NCBI GenBank assembly: GCA_900323505.1
Contig: OOIN01000031.1
Span: 62,001-126,000, forward strand
Source of the DNA: Ustilago trichophora
Lineage: Eukaryota; Basidiomycota; Ustilaginomycetes; Ustilaginales; Ustilaginaceae
Length of the DNA: 64,000 nucleotides
Reading direction: 5' to 3'
Positions 29,717 through 40,271 of the stretch are shown piece after piece. The stretch's first letter is position 1. Each line of letters opens with the position of its first letter. Made by a program: the position numbers and the translations under genes. The notes beneath the pieces were generated by a model. It was not told the DNA's origin, did no database searches, and saw only the letters and a program-made list of their open reading frames with translations.

Positions 29717-32700
29717 TCAATCGCGCATCTCCTCAGCAGCGCGTTGAGCCAGATCGGCCGCGATCTCCTCCTCGGTGCTTCTCCCTTTCCCTTTGCCCTT
29801 TGCCTTTGTCGCCCTGTCCTCTTCATCGAGCTGATGAAGTCGCTGCGTGGCCGCTGAGATCGCCCTATCGACACCGTACCTCATGCCGAGATCCAGTACG
29901 ACTCGGCAAGTAGCCCGGTCGGGGAGAAATAGGCTGGGAATCGGGTGCAAAAAGGAAAGAAGCAGGTTGGTAGCGTGCCAATTCTCGTCTATCCAGATGC
30001 AGGGCAGCGGCGCGTAGCCGAGGAGTCTGCGGTTCTCATCGACACCGCGCTGCATGATGTGGCGGATTGCTCGGCTCGGATTCTTGATGACGCGCTTGAG
30101 CATGGTAGAGAACAGACAGGGGTTCCAGGCGGCACAGGGGAAGGCGATACCGTCGTTGGAGAGAAGGACCATGTCCTGATCTCGGCAGCCGAGAGGCAGA
30201 TAGCAGTCCCAAAAGGTCCAGACAGTGCGCTCGCGCATCGTTGTCATCAGCCTGTCGGGATCCATAAGGTCAAAGTTGGGAAGCCTCCATCCAGACGGAT
30301 AGATTCGAGGATCGAGCTCCATCATGCTCATCGATTGGTCGGGGGACAGCGAGGTCGCGTCTGAAGCGGCGTCTCCTGCCATACTGCCCGTCGTGTTGGC
30401 GACAGTGGTGGGGCTGGTAGCTTCGTTGACACTCTCGTATTCCGAAGAGGCTGAGCCGGCTCTGACAACAGAGGACTCGGACCATTGCATGTCAGGATCC
30501 AGCATCGATGCGGCGCTCGTTAGGGAGCTAAGGCCGCGATTGTGTTGCCGGTTGATTTCTGCCCGGGTCGGATAGTACGCTTGGGCTGGATACAGCGGTG
30601 GTGGCATTGACGTGAAGATGTTGGAGCTCGGATACCCGCCGCCACCGTAACTAGAAGTGATTGGCGCTGGAGGGGTTGCTGGGCGCTGCTGATCAGACAA
30701 CAATGTGCCACCTTGCTCTGAAGGTGGACCCCCGAACTCAGATCGCATGGCAGCTCGATAAGACGCGGCATCAGACACGGTCTCGTCGTCTCGAAGGGAG
30801 CCCGACTCGGCGCGGAAAGACGTCGTGTCCACCGTTTGCTCATTCTGAGTCTGACTCGGATCCAACTCCAGCTCTGATACAGCTCCGTCTGCTTGAGCCG
30901 GTAGTAGCTTTGCGACGGGACCTTTTCCTTTTCTCGCGGGAGCGCGCTTAGGTGCAGCTTTCTTGGGAGGATCTGCAACGGTGACGGAGGTAGCAGCAGT
31001 CTTGCTTGGCATGTTGAGCTGGGGAACCCCAGCCGTATTAGCATTTCCCGTGCCCTTCGCCTTGCTAGGTGCTTTCGGCTTGACTTTTGCTTTGCCTTTG
31101 CCCTTCAGTGCTTGCTCTGCTGTGCCAGCCTCTGGACCCTCTCCCTGATTGGCTGCAGGCAAGGAAGCCGCTTGTTGCACCATTGGATCCAGAGCTGGTG
31201 CCTGAAATCGAGCTGGAGGCGTCTGAATCCCTTCGTCTGGCACATCGGCTGACTTCGCTGGCTGCTTGCGAGGTCGAGCGGGTAACTTGCGGGTCTTTTT
31301 CGGCTTAGCTTCGGATTCTTTTGCTGCAGATGCAGCTCCCTGTTCCGGGCTCGACTCATCGCTGAGAGGAGGCTCAGCAGGAGAGTTGGAACGAGGGTCA
31401 GGGCCAGAAGTCGAATGCAGAGTGGAATCGAGGTCGGGATTGAGCGCTTCCGTTTCCAATTTCTGCTCTTCCAACGCCTTCTGTGCCTTTTCCTTCGGCT
31501 CTTTCTTCGGCTTCAGGGCTGCCTTTGGCTTCGGAGGTGCCTTTAGCTTGGGAGGAGCTTTGGCCTTGGTGGGTGGCTTGTCAGCCTTTTTTGCCGGCGG
31601 CTTCTTGTTGGGCTCGGGTGCAGTGCTGCCCTGAGCGAAGGCTGCGAGCTCTAAAGCTGTACCAGCATCGTCGAGTCTCTGTCGCTTTGTAGAAGAGCCT
31701 CCTTCACCTTCCAATGACCGAGTGGGTGGATCGGGTTTTGCTGATTGCTCCGTGGAGATGCCACCTGCAGGCCGTGTCTGGTCGGCAGTCGATGCTTCGC
31801 TGGTCTGGTTATCTGCTGTTTGCGTCGGTGTCTCGTCCACAGTTGTGGCTGCAGCAGACCGTCCCTCAATCTCGCTCAATAGTGCTGATATTCTGAGACT
31901 CCATCCCTCCCTATCTTGTGCCTCTCCCGTTTTGTTAAACACAGGGCCGGTTGCTTCCTGTCCCTCAGATGCGTTGGCTTCCGCATTCTGAGAAAGTTGC
32001 ACCAGAGTGGGGTCTGTAGCGTGAAGAATCTCAGATGCCAGTGAAGTCGCTACGTTTTGCTGCGTGTGGATGTTATCCGCATTGTCCCCTGCGAATGATT
32101 TCCGCTCATTGGCTTCCGCAATGTTCGAGACGCTTTCAGCAGCATGCAGTGGCGGAGGCATTGAAGGAGTCTCTTCTTTTCGAGGCACCGAAGGCATGTC
32201 GAGAGGGTCGCGCTCGTCAGGATCATCATAATCAGAGCCTGGCGCATCGGCAGAAGAGGATGCAGGTGATGGTGCCTCTTCCGTCGCTGCATGCTCCTCG
32301 ATGACGCCTGGTGATGGAGAAGCTGGCACTTTTGCTCTATCATCGATCGCAGCTCGATGGATCTCTTGCGTGATTCCACCGACGCTCGTAGGAGCATCAG
32401 CGATCTCAGCACGATGCTCTACTTGGGCAGCTGGTGATCCCAGTGCTTGTCGGACTTTGGTAGCAGCCTTCATCGATGCGAGCTCTGGCATGTCGTCAAA
32501 CCCGGGGAGCCCTGCAGCAGTCTGCTCCTTAGCTTCAAGCTTTGAAACGGAGAGAGCTTCGAGCAGTCTAGTAGCCTGTGGATCTTCTTCAGTCTTGCCT
32601 TCGCCGTGAATGGGTGGATCCGATTGGCCCTCGGCGGAGGCTGCAGCGACGACATCATCAGAGACGGGGCCTGCTCGTGAGCTGGATGCAAACAGAGAGT

Positions 32701-32746
32701 CGATCTGTCCTGGGACAACGGGGCAATGCGTGGCGACAGGCTCCAT
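29717..32746 (-). CDS. BTB/POZ-domain protein with long disordered N-terminus
   Basis: A 1,009-residue protein. Residues 1-about 820 are low complexity: acidic and Ser/Pro/Ala-rich first, then a Lys/Pro/Ala block at about 380-430 (KAPPKLKAPPKPKAALKPKK) and similar basic stretches near 480 and 560, which could contact nucleic acid or histones. At about 835-970 there is a BTB-like region with DQDMVLLSNDGIAFPCAAWN, LFSTMLKRVI and LLLSFLHPIPSLFLPDRATC, followed by LDLGMRYGVDRAISAATQRL. This resembles the BTB domains common in basidiomycete proteins of unknown role. BTB domains form dimers and often link targets to cullin-3, but no partner can be named here. The gene converges on VWA8 with only 181 bp between the two stops. 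Role unknown. Confidence 0.75.
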   Translation of the reverse strand: MEPVATHCPVVPGQIDSLFASSSRAGPVSDDVVAAASAEGQSDPPIHGEGKTEEDPQATRLLEALSVSKLEAKEQTAAGLPGFDDMPELASMKAATKVRQALGSPAAQVEHRAEIADAPTSVGGITQEIHRAAIDDRAKVPASPSPGVIEEHAATEEAPSPASSSADAPGSDYDDPDERDPLDMPSVPRKEETPSMPPPLHAAESVSNIAEANERKSFAGDNADNIHTQQNVATSLASEILHATDPTLVQLSQNAEANASEGQEATGPVFNKTGEAQDREGWSLRISALLSEIEGRSAAATTVDETPTQTADNQTSEASTADQTRPAGGISTEQSAKPDPPTRSLEGEGGSSTKRQRLDDAGTALELAAFAQGSTAPEPNKKPPAKKADKPPTKAKAPPKLKAPPKPKAALKPKKEPKEKAQKALEEQKLETEALNPDLDSTLHSTSGPDPRSNSPAEPPLSDESSPEQGAASAAKESEAKPKKTRKLPARPRKQPAKSADVPDEGIQTPPARFQAPALDPMVQQAASLPAANQGEGPEAGTAEQALKGKGKAKVKPKAPSKAKGTGNANTAGVPQLNMPSKTAATSVTVADPPKKAAPKRAPARKGKGPVAKLLPAQADGAVSELELDPSQTQNEQTVDTTSFRAESGSLRDDETVSDAASYRAAMRSEFGGPPSEQGGTLLSDQQRPATPPAPITSSYGGGGYPSSNIFTSMPPPLYPAQAYYPTRAEINRQHNRGLSSLTSAASMLDPDMQWSESSVVRAGSASSEYESVNEATSPTTVANTTGSMAGDAASDATSLSPDQSMSMMELDPRIYPSGWRLPNFDLMDPDRLMTTMRERTVWTFWDCYLPLGCRDQDMVLLSNDGIAFPCAAWNPCLFSTMLKRVIKNPSRAIRHIMQRGVDENRRLLGYAPLPCIWIDENWHATNLLLSFLHPIPSLFLPDRATCRVVLDLGMRYGVDRAISAATQRLHQLDEEDRATKAKGKGKGRSTEEEIAADLAQRAAEEMRD

Positions 32747-34886
32747 TCTGGCGACGTCAAGGTGGCGGTAGAATAGGGATCTTGAGTTCAGTCGCTGAAG
32801 GACGAAGCCGAGCCGATCTCAGCTTTCGCAGCGAGGATGACAGGAAAAAGGCCCCTGGCCGAGGATCGGTGCCTCTTGCCGCGATGATGAGTCAATGGCT
32901 GAGCGGACGCGCTCGATGCTGTGCCATCCGAGCCGAGATTGAGATGGGACGATGCTAACTTGTTGGAATATTGGCTGTCAACACGTGAACCCACCGGTCC
33001 AGAGGTCTGAGTGAGTACGCGAATTGGGATAAGTGACCTGGAGGGTCAAGTAGCAGGCGACTGTGGCGGATCAGCACTGCTTCCGATCACAAAAATGCTA
33101 CCGGGTTTGCGAGAGGGTATACGAGAGGTTAACGCAGCGGAGCAAGGCGCCTTTTAAGCGTGGAGCGGGTCTCAACTCTCGAGACAAATGCACAGCAGTT
33201 GGTGCCCTGGCCCGCGGTTTGTCGTCAACCTGAGTCAAGATATGGTGGGGACGGTAGATGAGACAGCTGTGTGCGCGCGCGTCTGTGCAGCAGGCGAAAG
33301 ATGGGAAGATTGGCTAGGCAACAAGTGAAAAGCCTTTTTTTTTTTTCGAGGTCGTGTCTGTGAACAAAACCTTGTCCACGTCGAGGCTGCAGTTGCGCAA
33401 CTTTTGACCGACAAGCTACAAATGAAGTGATGTTTGACCGGCCGCAAATGAAGATTGTGGCCGTTTCTCGGGGTGCTCGTCGCGGGTGAGGGCGCGAAAC
33501 GATCGACAAAGTCACGACGCGGCTGCTGTGGAGGTGGCAAAAGACCAAAGTGGGATCAGGAGGAGGTTGGGGCCTCAAATGAAAAGCTGCGCCGTGGGTC
33601 GTTGGAGAACGGGAGTGTTCGAAACGACTCCTTTTATGTCAAAACGATGCATATGCTCTCGAGCATGAGGAGCATCGCTTCGAGTCTTGTCTCTTGGGAT
33701 CCGCATCGCAACGGAAAAGAAGATGGAGGAGGCAAAGGAAGAGGCAAAGTTCAAGTAAGAGAAAAAGCAAAAAGAGACATTTTGCAACAAAGTGTGCGTC
33801 GGAAGGTTCCGTTGCTGCGCTCCTTGAGTGACCTCTCTTTTCCTTTTTGAGGGGGAAGTGAATATGGCGGTGTGGCGTCAGGCTAGATAGCCCACTCATC
33901 CTTACGCTCACAGGAGCACAGTACTGTGATTTGTGAAGAGGCCTTTGCGCCCCTCTTGCTACTTCTCGCCTCTCATTCGGAAGCAAGCCGAGAAAGGATT
34001 CATCACTGTGTGACGCTTGCATGTGACTCCAAGATTCATCCATGAGTTTTCGAGGTAGCAAGTCAAAACAGTACGTGCAGCTGCCCTCTGTTGAGCTTGT
34101 GCGTGCCGCAGCTCAGAGCTGACACATGCAAGGCTTCCAGTCTCGAGACGGGCTGAGCCGGCTGAGCTCGATCGGACTGAATGAGTGAGTGAGTGAGTGA
34201 GTGAGTGTGAGAGGCCGTTAATTTGGGTTGAGCTTCTTGAGTGGCTGTCAGGCTTTGGGCGTCAAAGTAACCATCTTGCCCACGCCGCTTGGATCCAACA
34301 CTTAACAGGGAGCGAGCGAGCGCGGTCACATTTATGCGGATGATCCGATCGTTAATGGAGCAGGGTATTCTCAGATGCACATACAAGTGGTCTGTGCCCT
34401 CCGACGCATCACTCGGTTGACACACCATGTGAAGCCAAAATACAGTTCACGGCGCGGGACCTCTTCTCCTCTGAATCCTGATCGCGCGCATCGATCAGGC
34501 AACTCTGAATTCCTTGCGAGTCGCAAGCATGCTCATCCCGTGTGACTCTGCATTTTCCTTGGTCAGCGGAATAGTAGCAGGGACCGTCACAGCCAAAGTC
34601 AACGCGTGAGAGAAGCCAAAGGGCCTGGGCCCAGTCCATTGTCGCATCGCGAGCCCTCGCAGTGTTTGACTTTTGGCCTCATGCTATGCGAGAGACTCAA
34701 CATCTTCTCGACCACGAGATAGTTATCTCGCATGGCAAGCGTCGCCAGCATATATGCTCGGCTATCTTTGGACATCATCTCCAGCGCAACACGCACATTT
34801 GCGGTAAGTGGGAAATTTGCTCAACATTGCCTGCGATTGACTAACAGAGGAGCCTTGAGCGCGATCGTTGTCATGGGCCAAAGCGC
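32747..34886. other. Gene-free stretch upstream of the BTB gene
   Basis: About 2.1 kb. It contains a T13 run (33337-33349), a palindrome CACAGTACTGTG (33917-33928) and a (TGAG)n microsatellite (34182-34207). The open frames are short and not protein-like. The left part should hold the BTB promoter and the right end the 3' flank of the dehydrogenase gene. Confidence 0.5.
34182..34207 (+). repeat. (TGAG)n microsatellite
   Basis: About six tandem TGAG units. Confidence 0.85.
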
Positions 34887-35834
34887 TCAAGGCTCGGTCA
34901 GAGTGTATCCACCGTCGACGCAGATGATCTGACCGTTCAGATACTGGCAGCTGGCGAGGAACTGAGTAGTCTGCACCATATCCTCCTCCCTACCAGGTCG
35001 ACCCGCAGGCAGCGATAAGACATCCATCTTGCCCTTCAGACTCGACATATTGGTTTCGTCGTCCTTGTTGTTGGCCGTCATCTGCGATGCAAACGTTCCG
35101 GGTGCCACGGCGTTGATGCGGATCTTGGCCGTCGTAGTGGAAGCGACCTCGAATGCAAGCATCCTGGTGACGTGGTGGACCGCAGCCTTGGAGGCATTGT
35201 ATGAGATGTGCTTCTGCGACTGCTTGACCACACCCGAAATGCTGCCGGTAGTGATGATGGTCGAAGACCAGCCCTTTGACGCTTCAGTACCCTTGGCGAG
35301 GAGGGGCAAGAAGGCCAGACTCAAAAAGTAGGTTGCGTAGACGTTGAGTCGGAAGAGGCTGTCCCAGTCATCGGGTGAGTTGTCTTGCAGTCCCTTCTTG
35401 GCAAAGTCGTCCGCCGAGAGACGCTCCTCACGATGCTCCGGGTGCGACTCGCCAGAGGCGTCAATGGTGGTCGAGCCCTCGTTCAACGGTCCGACCTGGC
35501 CTGCGTTCGAGACGAGGATATCGAGCTTCTGCTCGTGCTTGCTGAACTCTTCGGCGAGCGAGAGGCAACCCTCCTTGGTCGAAACGTCGGCAGTGAGTGG
35601 GATAATGGGTCGATCGTCCGAGCCGTGAACCTTGGCTGTCTGCTCCAGAACTTCACCCCTCCTGGCGACGATGTATACCTTGGCGCCTGCAGCGCGCAAG
35701 CCACGCGCCTGCATGAGTCCGATACCCGTGCCGCCTCCTGTGACGAGGGCGACCTTGCCGGTAAGGTCAAACGTCTTGGCCGGCGAGAGATACTCGGCCG
35801 CGGTGTGGTCTGCTGGTGCTGAAGTGAATGACAT
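34887..35834 (-). CDS. Short-chain dehydrogenase/reductase (SDR)
   Basis: A 315-residue NAD(P)H-dependent oxidoreductase of the classical SDR type. The cofactor loop TGGGTGIG is at residues 32-39, NAG at 110-112, the catalytic Ser in the TGSISG segment near 198, and the catalytic YNASK at 212-216 (Tyr212, Lys216). The C-terminus has NGQIICVDGGYTL, typical of the family. An extra hydrophilic loop of about 30 residues (about 119-150) sits between NAG and the active-site helix. The frame stays open six codons further upstream, but the first of those is TTG; the ATG at 35834 lies in good fungal context (TTCACCATGTC), so I use it. No targeting signal is clear. The substrate cannot be deduced. Confidence 0.9.
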   Translation of the reverse strand: MSFTSAPADHTAAEYLSPAKTFDLTGKVALVTGGGTGIGLMQARGLRAAGAKVYIVARRGEVLEQTAKVHGSDDRPIIPLTADVSTKEGCLSLAEEFSKHEQKLDILVSNAGQVGPLNEGSTTIDASGESHPEHREERLSADDFAKKGLQDNSPDDWDSLFRLNVYATYFLSLAFLPLLAKGTEASKGWSSTIITTGSISGVVKQSQKHISYNASKAAVHHVTRMLAFEVASTTTAKIRINAVAPGTFASQMTANNKDDETNMSSLKGKMDVLSLPAGRPGREEDMVQTTQFLASCQYLNGQIICVDGGYTLTEP

Positions 35835-36609
35835 GGTGAAGGCTAGTCGCAAATTGTTGCGTTTGGAGAGGGGTCGTTGTCCAGGCCTGATCGTGATGGT
35901 GTGGATGGAAGAAGCTTAGGGCGAGCAGCGATGCCTATTCAGGCTGCAACTGCTCATCTCGAGCCTTGGACACTTTGTCGAGCAGAAGGGCAGCCTCCTT
36001 TAGCGAACACACATCAGCATCGTCTAGCATGATAGAGCTGAATCATGCCTCGCATCGATTGCTGAGGCCGACACCTTTGCAGTGATGATGCATCGGATCC
36101 AAGAAGATCTGTCATGTCCGTGCAGGGTCCAACACCAAACTGTCAAAAAAAAAAAGGGGGGGCAGGATATCGCTTTCCCAGAATTTCGACTCCGGGTTGA
36201 GTCAGCGTAGATTTTTTGGTTTTGAAGCGTTCGGCTGCAGCGACTGCGCTGCGTTGAGGTGGAGGTGTGACTGAGAAATCGCATCATCGGGCGAGCTCTC
36301 TCTTTTCAGAGAAACCGAATGAGCATGCCATCATTCACAGAGGCATGCCAGATGCCGCTTACAGGCGCGAAACTTGCAAGTTGTAGGGCGAAGAAGGTGA
36401 CATTGCCTCCTACTTGGAGAGTTTTTTTCGCGATTGCCTGTCGCTTCTAGCTTCGCTTGACCTTAAGCCCGATCTTGATACGTGGAAAGCTGATCGTCCG
36501 ACTAGCAACACGACGTTGCCCAACCGAGACAGAATGCGGGAGAGCAGGCTTGGAAAGCCCAGGGTATCAGGAACGGTGCTTTCGATTGGCACAGATACAA
36601 CCTAACCTA
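35835..36609. other. Upstream region of the SDR gene and 3' flank of the small membrane protein
   Basis: About 775 bp with a mixed A/G homopolymer tract near 36146-36163. No gene seen. Confidence 0.5.
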
Positions 36610-37062
36610 TCATGGGCGACGGTCGTAAAGGTCGTCTGCGACATCATCATACTTGGTCGCCTTGCCTGCTGCGCTTTCCGATGGTGGATAAGCCGAGTGG
36701 TGATCGTATGGCTGATGCGGTGCGTCGAGATCATCGTAGAGATCATGCTCGGCTGCGTTGATGTCGAATGCTTCGGCTTCGTCGTCTCGCATCCTGCCGT
36801 ACGCGCTACGACTGCCACTAGCACCACCCAGTCCACCACCGTATGAGCCGGATCCGCCGCTTCGGTTGCGCGAGAAAAGGCCTCGGATGCGTTGTCCCAA
36901 GGCTTCACGAGCGTTGTCGCCAAGGCAGGAGGAAAGGGCGAACCAGCCAATGGCGAGAGCTACGCCGATGCCGAGGATGATCCAGAGCGGCATCAGCGAG
37001 GATGATTCGGACTCGCCAGATGCTCGGCGGCCGAGAGAGTTTAGCGGAAGAGTCGATGGCAT
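36610..37062 (-). CDS. Small single-pass membrane protein, unrecognised
   Basis: A 150-residue protein. The short polar N-terminus (about 1-23) has no clear signal peptide. One hydrophobic segment follows (LMPLWIILGIGVALAIGWFAL, about 23-43), then a basic stretch (GQRIRGLFSRNRSG), a Gly/Ser-rich linker and an acidic C-terminus ending KYDDVADDLYDRRP. The basic flank after the span suggests the C-terminal part is cytosolic. It shares a 774-bp divergent promoter region with the mitochondrial carrier gene. I do not recognise the family. Coding is supported by the clean hydrophobic segment and codon pattern. Confidence 0.65.
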   Translation of the reverse strand: MPSTLPLNSLGRRASGESESSSLMPLWIILGIGVALAIGWFALSSCLGDNAREALGQRIRGLFSRNRSGGSGSYGGGLGGASGSRSAYGRMRDDEAEAFDINAAEHDLYDDLDAPHQPYDHHSAYPPSESAAGKATKYDDVADDLYDRRP

Positions 37063-37836
37063 TTCGGCGGGTGGTGCAGCTATGAATGAGGTGAATATCA
37101 GGTCGATGCTATGCAGAATCTGTCACTTTGAGATGTCTTGAGCAGGTGTCGCCACTAATTTAGTTGGTCGGATATGGTTTGCTTCAGATATGATGCTGAG
37201 ATCGCTGATGGGCTGTGCCGAGATGACTGTGTCATGCAAAGTATGTCAAAGATAGAGAGGAAGAGCATAGATTTTCTCACCATGCAAAATGTCGATCGCA
37301 GCTTCGACTTCGGATGGTGCGATTCGTTGCGTGCCTCTGTCTGTGCCGCTCCCGTCGATGTCCGTAATCCGGCCCTTTTTGGTGCACTAATGTTAGATCT
37401 TGATCCTAACACCTTAAGTTTTGGAAATGACGGAAAGAGGACCCTCGCCGTTCTTCGGCAAAGCCGAAAATTTGGCGTGTGTGGTGTGTGTGTGATTTCT
37501 TCGGAAGATTTCGACGAGGAGGACATCACCAAAGCGAAATTTCTAGGAAGAAGGTCTCTCTCTCCACATGGCGCTCTGACTCGCTCTCACAACGGTTGTG
37601 TTGACAAACGCACACGATCTTGCCACAGACTTCTTCTTCTTCTTCTGACCACCAACATCAAACAAGAATCACTCGTGACAAGCTGGTTTCCCCACTGCTA
37701 CTTCCGCCGACAACCGAGTCACACTCCACATAGGCAACGACATGGAAAGCTCTTCATAACGATATTCGTACGACCCACCTTCCTGTCCTTTGCTCTCATC
37801 CTAGCTACCACGGACAAGCATCACAAGACTACCACC
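37063..37836. other. Divergent promoter region, small membrane protein / mitochondrial carrier
   Basis: 774 bp. The carrier frame stays open through most of it (from 37174), but the translated residues show no carrier or targeting features, so I treat it as leader and promoter. It has CT-rich stretches near 37550-37650. Confidence 0.5.
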
Positions 37837-39252
37837 ATGTCGAGCACAAGCTCAGCAGAGGCAGGCCCTTCGCGGCCAAAGGGGACCATTCTCACCGATA
37901 CCGAAAGCAGCCGAGTCAAGCTGGGCAGCACCGATGTGGCAAATGGCAGCGGAGACGGCGAAGGAACCTCCCAAGCTGCCGCTTCGACTTCTGCCATCCC
38001 GGTCACCACACCCTCTTTCTTCCCCACGCCGGCCCTTGACCATGCCTTTGGCGGTATCGCAGCTGGCGCCGCTGCTACGATCTGCATGAACCCGCTCGAC
38101 CTGATCAAAACCAAATACCAAGTCGACACGTCTCGCCCACGCCCCCTCTCTTTCCGCCAGCGCACCGCCGCTCCGCTCTACGCTCAAGCATCGTCACTCG
38201 CATCCGACAGCACATCATCAGCAGCGTCAGCCGCTGACATCAAAGGCAAAGGTCGAGCTGTCGATCTCGCTTCCACAAATCGTTCCAGCGCACTCCGCAA
38301 TACACCCATCCGCCACGGCTGGAGATACTACGCTCTCGGTGGAAAGATAGGCAACGACATGATTGGCGCTCTGAACGACATTGTCAAAGCCGACGGATGG
38401 AAGGGACTTTACCGTGGCTTGAGCCCCAACGTTGCCGGCAACTCGGCATCGTGGGGCCTGTACTTTCTATGGTACACTATGATCAAAGAACGCATGTCTG
38501 CAAATGAGACCGGCACAGATCCTGCCACAGGTGGGCCGAAGAAGCTCTCCGCCGGCCAACATCTGCTGGCAGCTTCAGAGAGTGGAGCGATCACCGCACT
38601 GATGACGAACCCCATTTGGGTGGTCAAGACGCGCATGTTTACCACGCCTCGGTCTGTCGCTTCTGTCCCTACAGCAACAACGGGAGGTGCAGCAGCGAGA
38701 GCCCCACCAGAAGTCTACCGCGGTCTGTGGCACGGTCTGGTCTCGATCTATCGCACAGAAGGCGTGCGCGGCTGGTATAAAGGTGCCGGACTTGCCCTCT
38801 TCGGCGTCTCCAACGGCGCCATCCAATTCATGGCTTACGAGGAGCTCAAAAAATGGCGTACATCCGTCGCTACTCGCAGGCTACAGCAAGGTAGCTCTCA
38901 AGAAGTGGACACGTCGATGATCAAGCTCTCCAATGCCGAGTACATTGTCATGTCGGGCGTGTCCAAGGTAGCCGCTATCCTACTGACATATCCGTACCAG
39001 GTGGTCAGGTCCAGAATTCAGAATCATGCCACGTCGCACATCTACCCCAACATCAGCACTTGCATTAGATTGACGTATACGCAAGAGGGGCTCAGGGCGT
39101 TCTACAAGGGATTGGTGCCGAATCTGGTTCGGATTCTGCCGGGAACATGCGTTACCTTTGTTGTGTACGAGAACGTGTCGTGGGCACTGAAAGGATTGGC
39201 TAGGAGAAGGTTGCAGAAGGAGCAAGCGATAGAGACCAACACCTTGGTATAG
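37837..39252 (+). CDS. FLX1: Mitochondrial carrier of the FAD/folate type (FLX1 / SLC25A32-like)
   Basis: A 471-residue member of the mitochondrial carrier family with three repeats. The signature helices read NPLDLIKTK (85-93), NPIWVVKTR and YPYQVVRSR. Further family matches are GLYRGLSPNVAGNSASWGLY, VRGWYKGAGLALFGVSNGAI, MAYEELK and GLRAFYKGLVPNLVRILPGT. This pattern matches SLC25A32 and yeast Flx1, which move FAD (or folate) across the inner membrane; related pyrimidine-nucleotide or NAD carriers are less likely. It is longer than usual because of a 65-residue Ser/Thr-rich N-terminal extension and a low-complexity insert at about 105-155 in the first matrix loop. The ATG at 37837 (ACCACCATGTCG) has strong context and precedes this extension. 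Substrate is inferred from family only. Confidence 0.88.
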   Translation: MSSTSSAEAGPSRPKGTILTDTESSRVKLGSTDVANGSGDGEGTSQAAASTSAIPVTTPSFFPTPALDHAFGGIAAGAAATICMNPLDLIKTKYQVDTSRPRPLSFRQRTAAPLYAQASSLASDSTSSAASAADIKGKGRAVDLASTNRSSALRNTPIRHGWRYYALGGKIGNDMIGALNDIVKADGWKGLYRGLSPNVAGNSASWGLYFLWYTMIKERMSANETGTDPATGGPKKLSAGQHLLAASESGAITALMTNPIWVVKTRMFTTPRSVASVPTATTGGAAARAPPEVYRGLWHGLVSIYRTEGVRGWYKGAGLALFGVSNGAIQFMAYEELKKWRTSVATRRLQQGSSQEVDTSMIKLSNAEYIVMSGVSKVAAILLTYPYQVVRSRIQNHATSHIYPNISTCIRLTYTQEGLRAFYKGLVPNLVRILPGTCVTFVVYENVSWALKGLARRRLQKEQAIETNTLV

Positions 39253-39377
39253 ACGCCAACCACCCTTCAACTAGACTTGAGCTCAATACTACGCAATTCG
39301 ATCGCAATGCACATCTGCTATCGCATCCATTCTTCAGCAGACAGCCTGATTAAGTTCTGCCTGTGCTTCGCTGGACC

Positions 39378-40271
39378 CTACAACTTGGCTTGACCCCCTC
39401 TATACTTGCTGAGATCGATCTCAATGGTGCAGATGAGCGCAGTATCCTTAATCGCCTTCAACCTGTACTCCTTGTTAATGAATTGATACTCATCATCCAC
39501 CGACATGTCGATAAAGTGATTGATACTCGGGTAGTGGACCAAGGTGCACTCGTTCCACCAATCTTGCTTTTTTCTCCCTTGGTTTCCCCTCGAATCGCGC
39601 AGACCATCCTTCAATGGGCTAACCACGATTCCTACCAGTTTTGCGTTGCCGCCTCTTTTCGCTGCGACCGTGACGAATCTGCGCCCGTACTCGTGGTACG
39701 ATTCCACTGCGCCCTCGTCCGTGTGGAAGTGGAGCAGGTTGAGCATCGACACTGGCCCATCGTATTTTACGTCGTGATTCAGACGCTTGGCCAAGTCGAG
39801 GAGCGCAGGGGACAGGCTCAGATCTTGCCCATCTTCCCTCGTAGGTGCGAGTGAGCATGTAGATTTTGACGGAGGAATCACGTCACCGTTGCTGTCGAGC
39901 TTGATTTCGAGCAAAGGGGCGGGAGGTTCAACGTTACGGAGCTTGTCAGAGATGGTGTCGTAATTGGTGATGATCTTGGAGGGGATGCCTGAGACGACCG
40001 AGTAGTGGGTCTTGATCGATGAGGTGATGGTGGAGGGTAGATTGTGGGCTTCGGAGCCTTTGATGACGAGGAGCAGCGTCCACGGGGTATTGTTGAGGAT
40101 GGAGTGGTCGACCAGTGTAGGACGAATGATGGGCGCTTGCACACGGCTGACGGTCACCACGCCAAACAGTTCCGGGTTGCCAGCGGCGCTAAAGAGGCGG
40201 TGAAGGAAAGCATCGATGCCAGGTGGCGACGAATCGCTCAGTTGGACGAGGTGAAGTGCGCAAACTGGCAT
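39378..40271 (-). CDS. Dimeric alpha/beta-barrel (DUF1330-like) protein
   Basis: A 297-residue protein from the ATG at 40271 (MPVCALHLVQLS). The C-terminal half (from about 180) carries PVSMLNLLHFHTDEGAVESY, YGRRFVTVAAKRGGNAKLVG, WNECTLVHYPSINHFIDM, DDEYQFINKEYRLKAIKDTA and LICTIEID. This spacing is that of DUF1330-type ferredoxin-like domains, which dimerise into barrels and often bind small aromatic or oxidised ligands. The N-terminal half (VCALHLVQLSDSSPPGIDAF) may be a second, diverged copy. An ATG at 40349 would add 26 residues and is possible; the frame further upstream starts only at TTG. It lies about 1.5 kb from, and divergent to, the intradiol dioxygenase. Function unknown. Confidence 0.72.
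   Translation of the reverse strand: MPVCALHLVQLSDSSPPGIDAFLHRLFSAAGNPELFGVVTVSRVQAPIIRPTLVDHSILNNTPWTLLLVIKGSEAHNLPSTITSSIKTHYSVVSGIPSKIITNYDTISDKLRNVEPPAPLLEIKLDSNGDVIPPSKSTCSLAPTREDGQDLSLSPALLDLAKRLNHDVKYDGPVSMLNLLHFHTDEGAVESYHEYGRRFVTVAAKRGGNAKLVGIVVSPLKDGLRDSRGNQGRKKQDWWNECTLVHYPSINHFIDMSVDDEYQFINKEYRLKAIKDTALICTIEIDLSKYRGGQAKL

Noticed and set aside
33455..33850. 131-codon frame between the BTB and SDR genes
   Set aside because: Low-complexity Lys/Gly/Arg sequence with no family features, overlapped by equally long frames on the other strand.
34182..34207. Short regular repeats as a CRISPR array
   Set aside because: Simple microsatellite without spacers; the genome is eukaryotic.
35835..35852. 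Six-codon N-terminal extension of the SDR
   Set aside because: It would start at TTG; the ATG at 35834 is in better context and gives a normal N-terminus.
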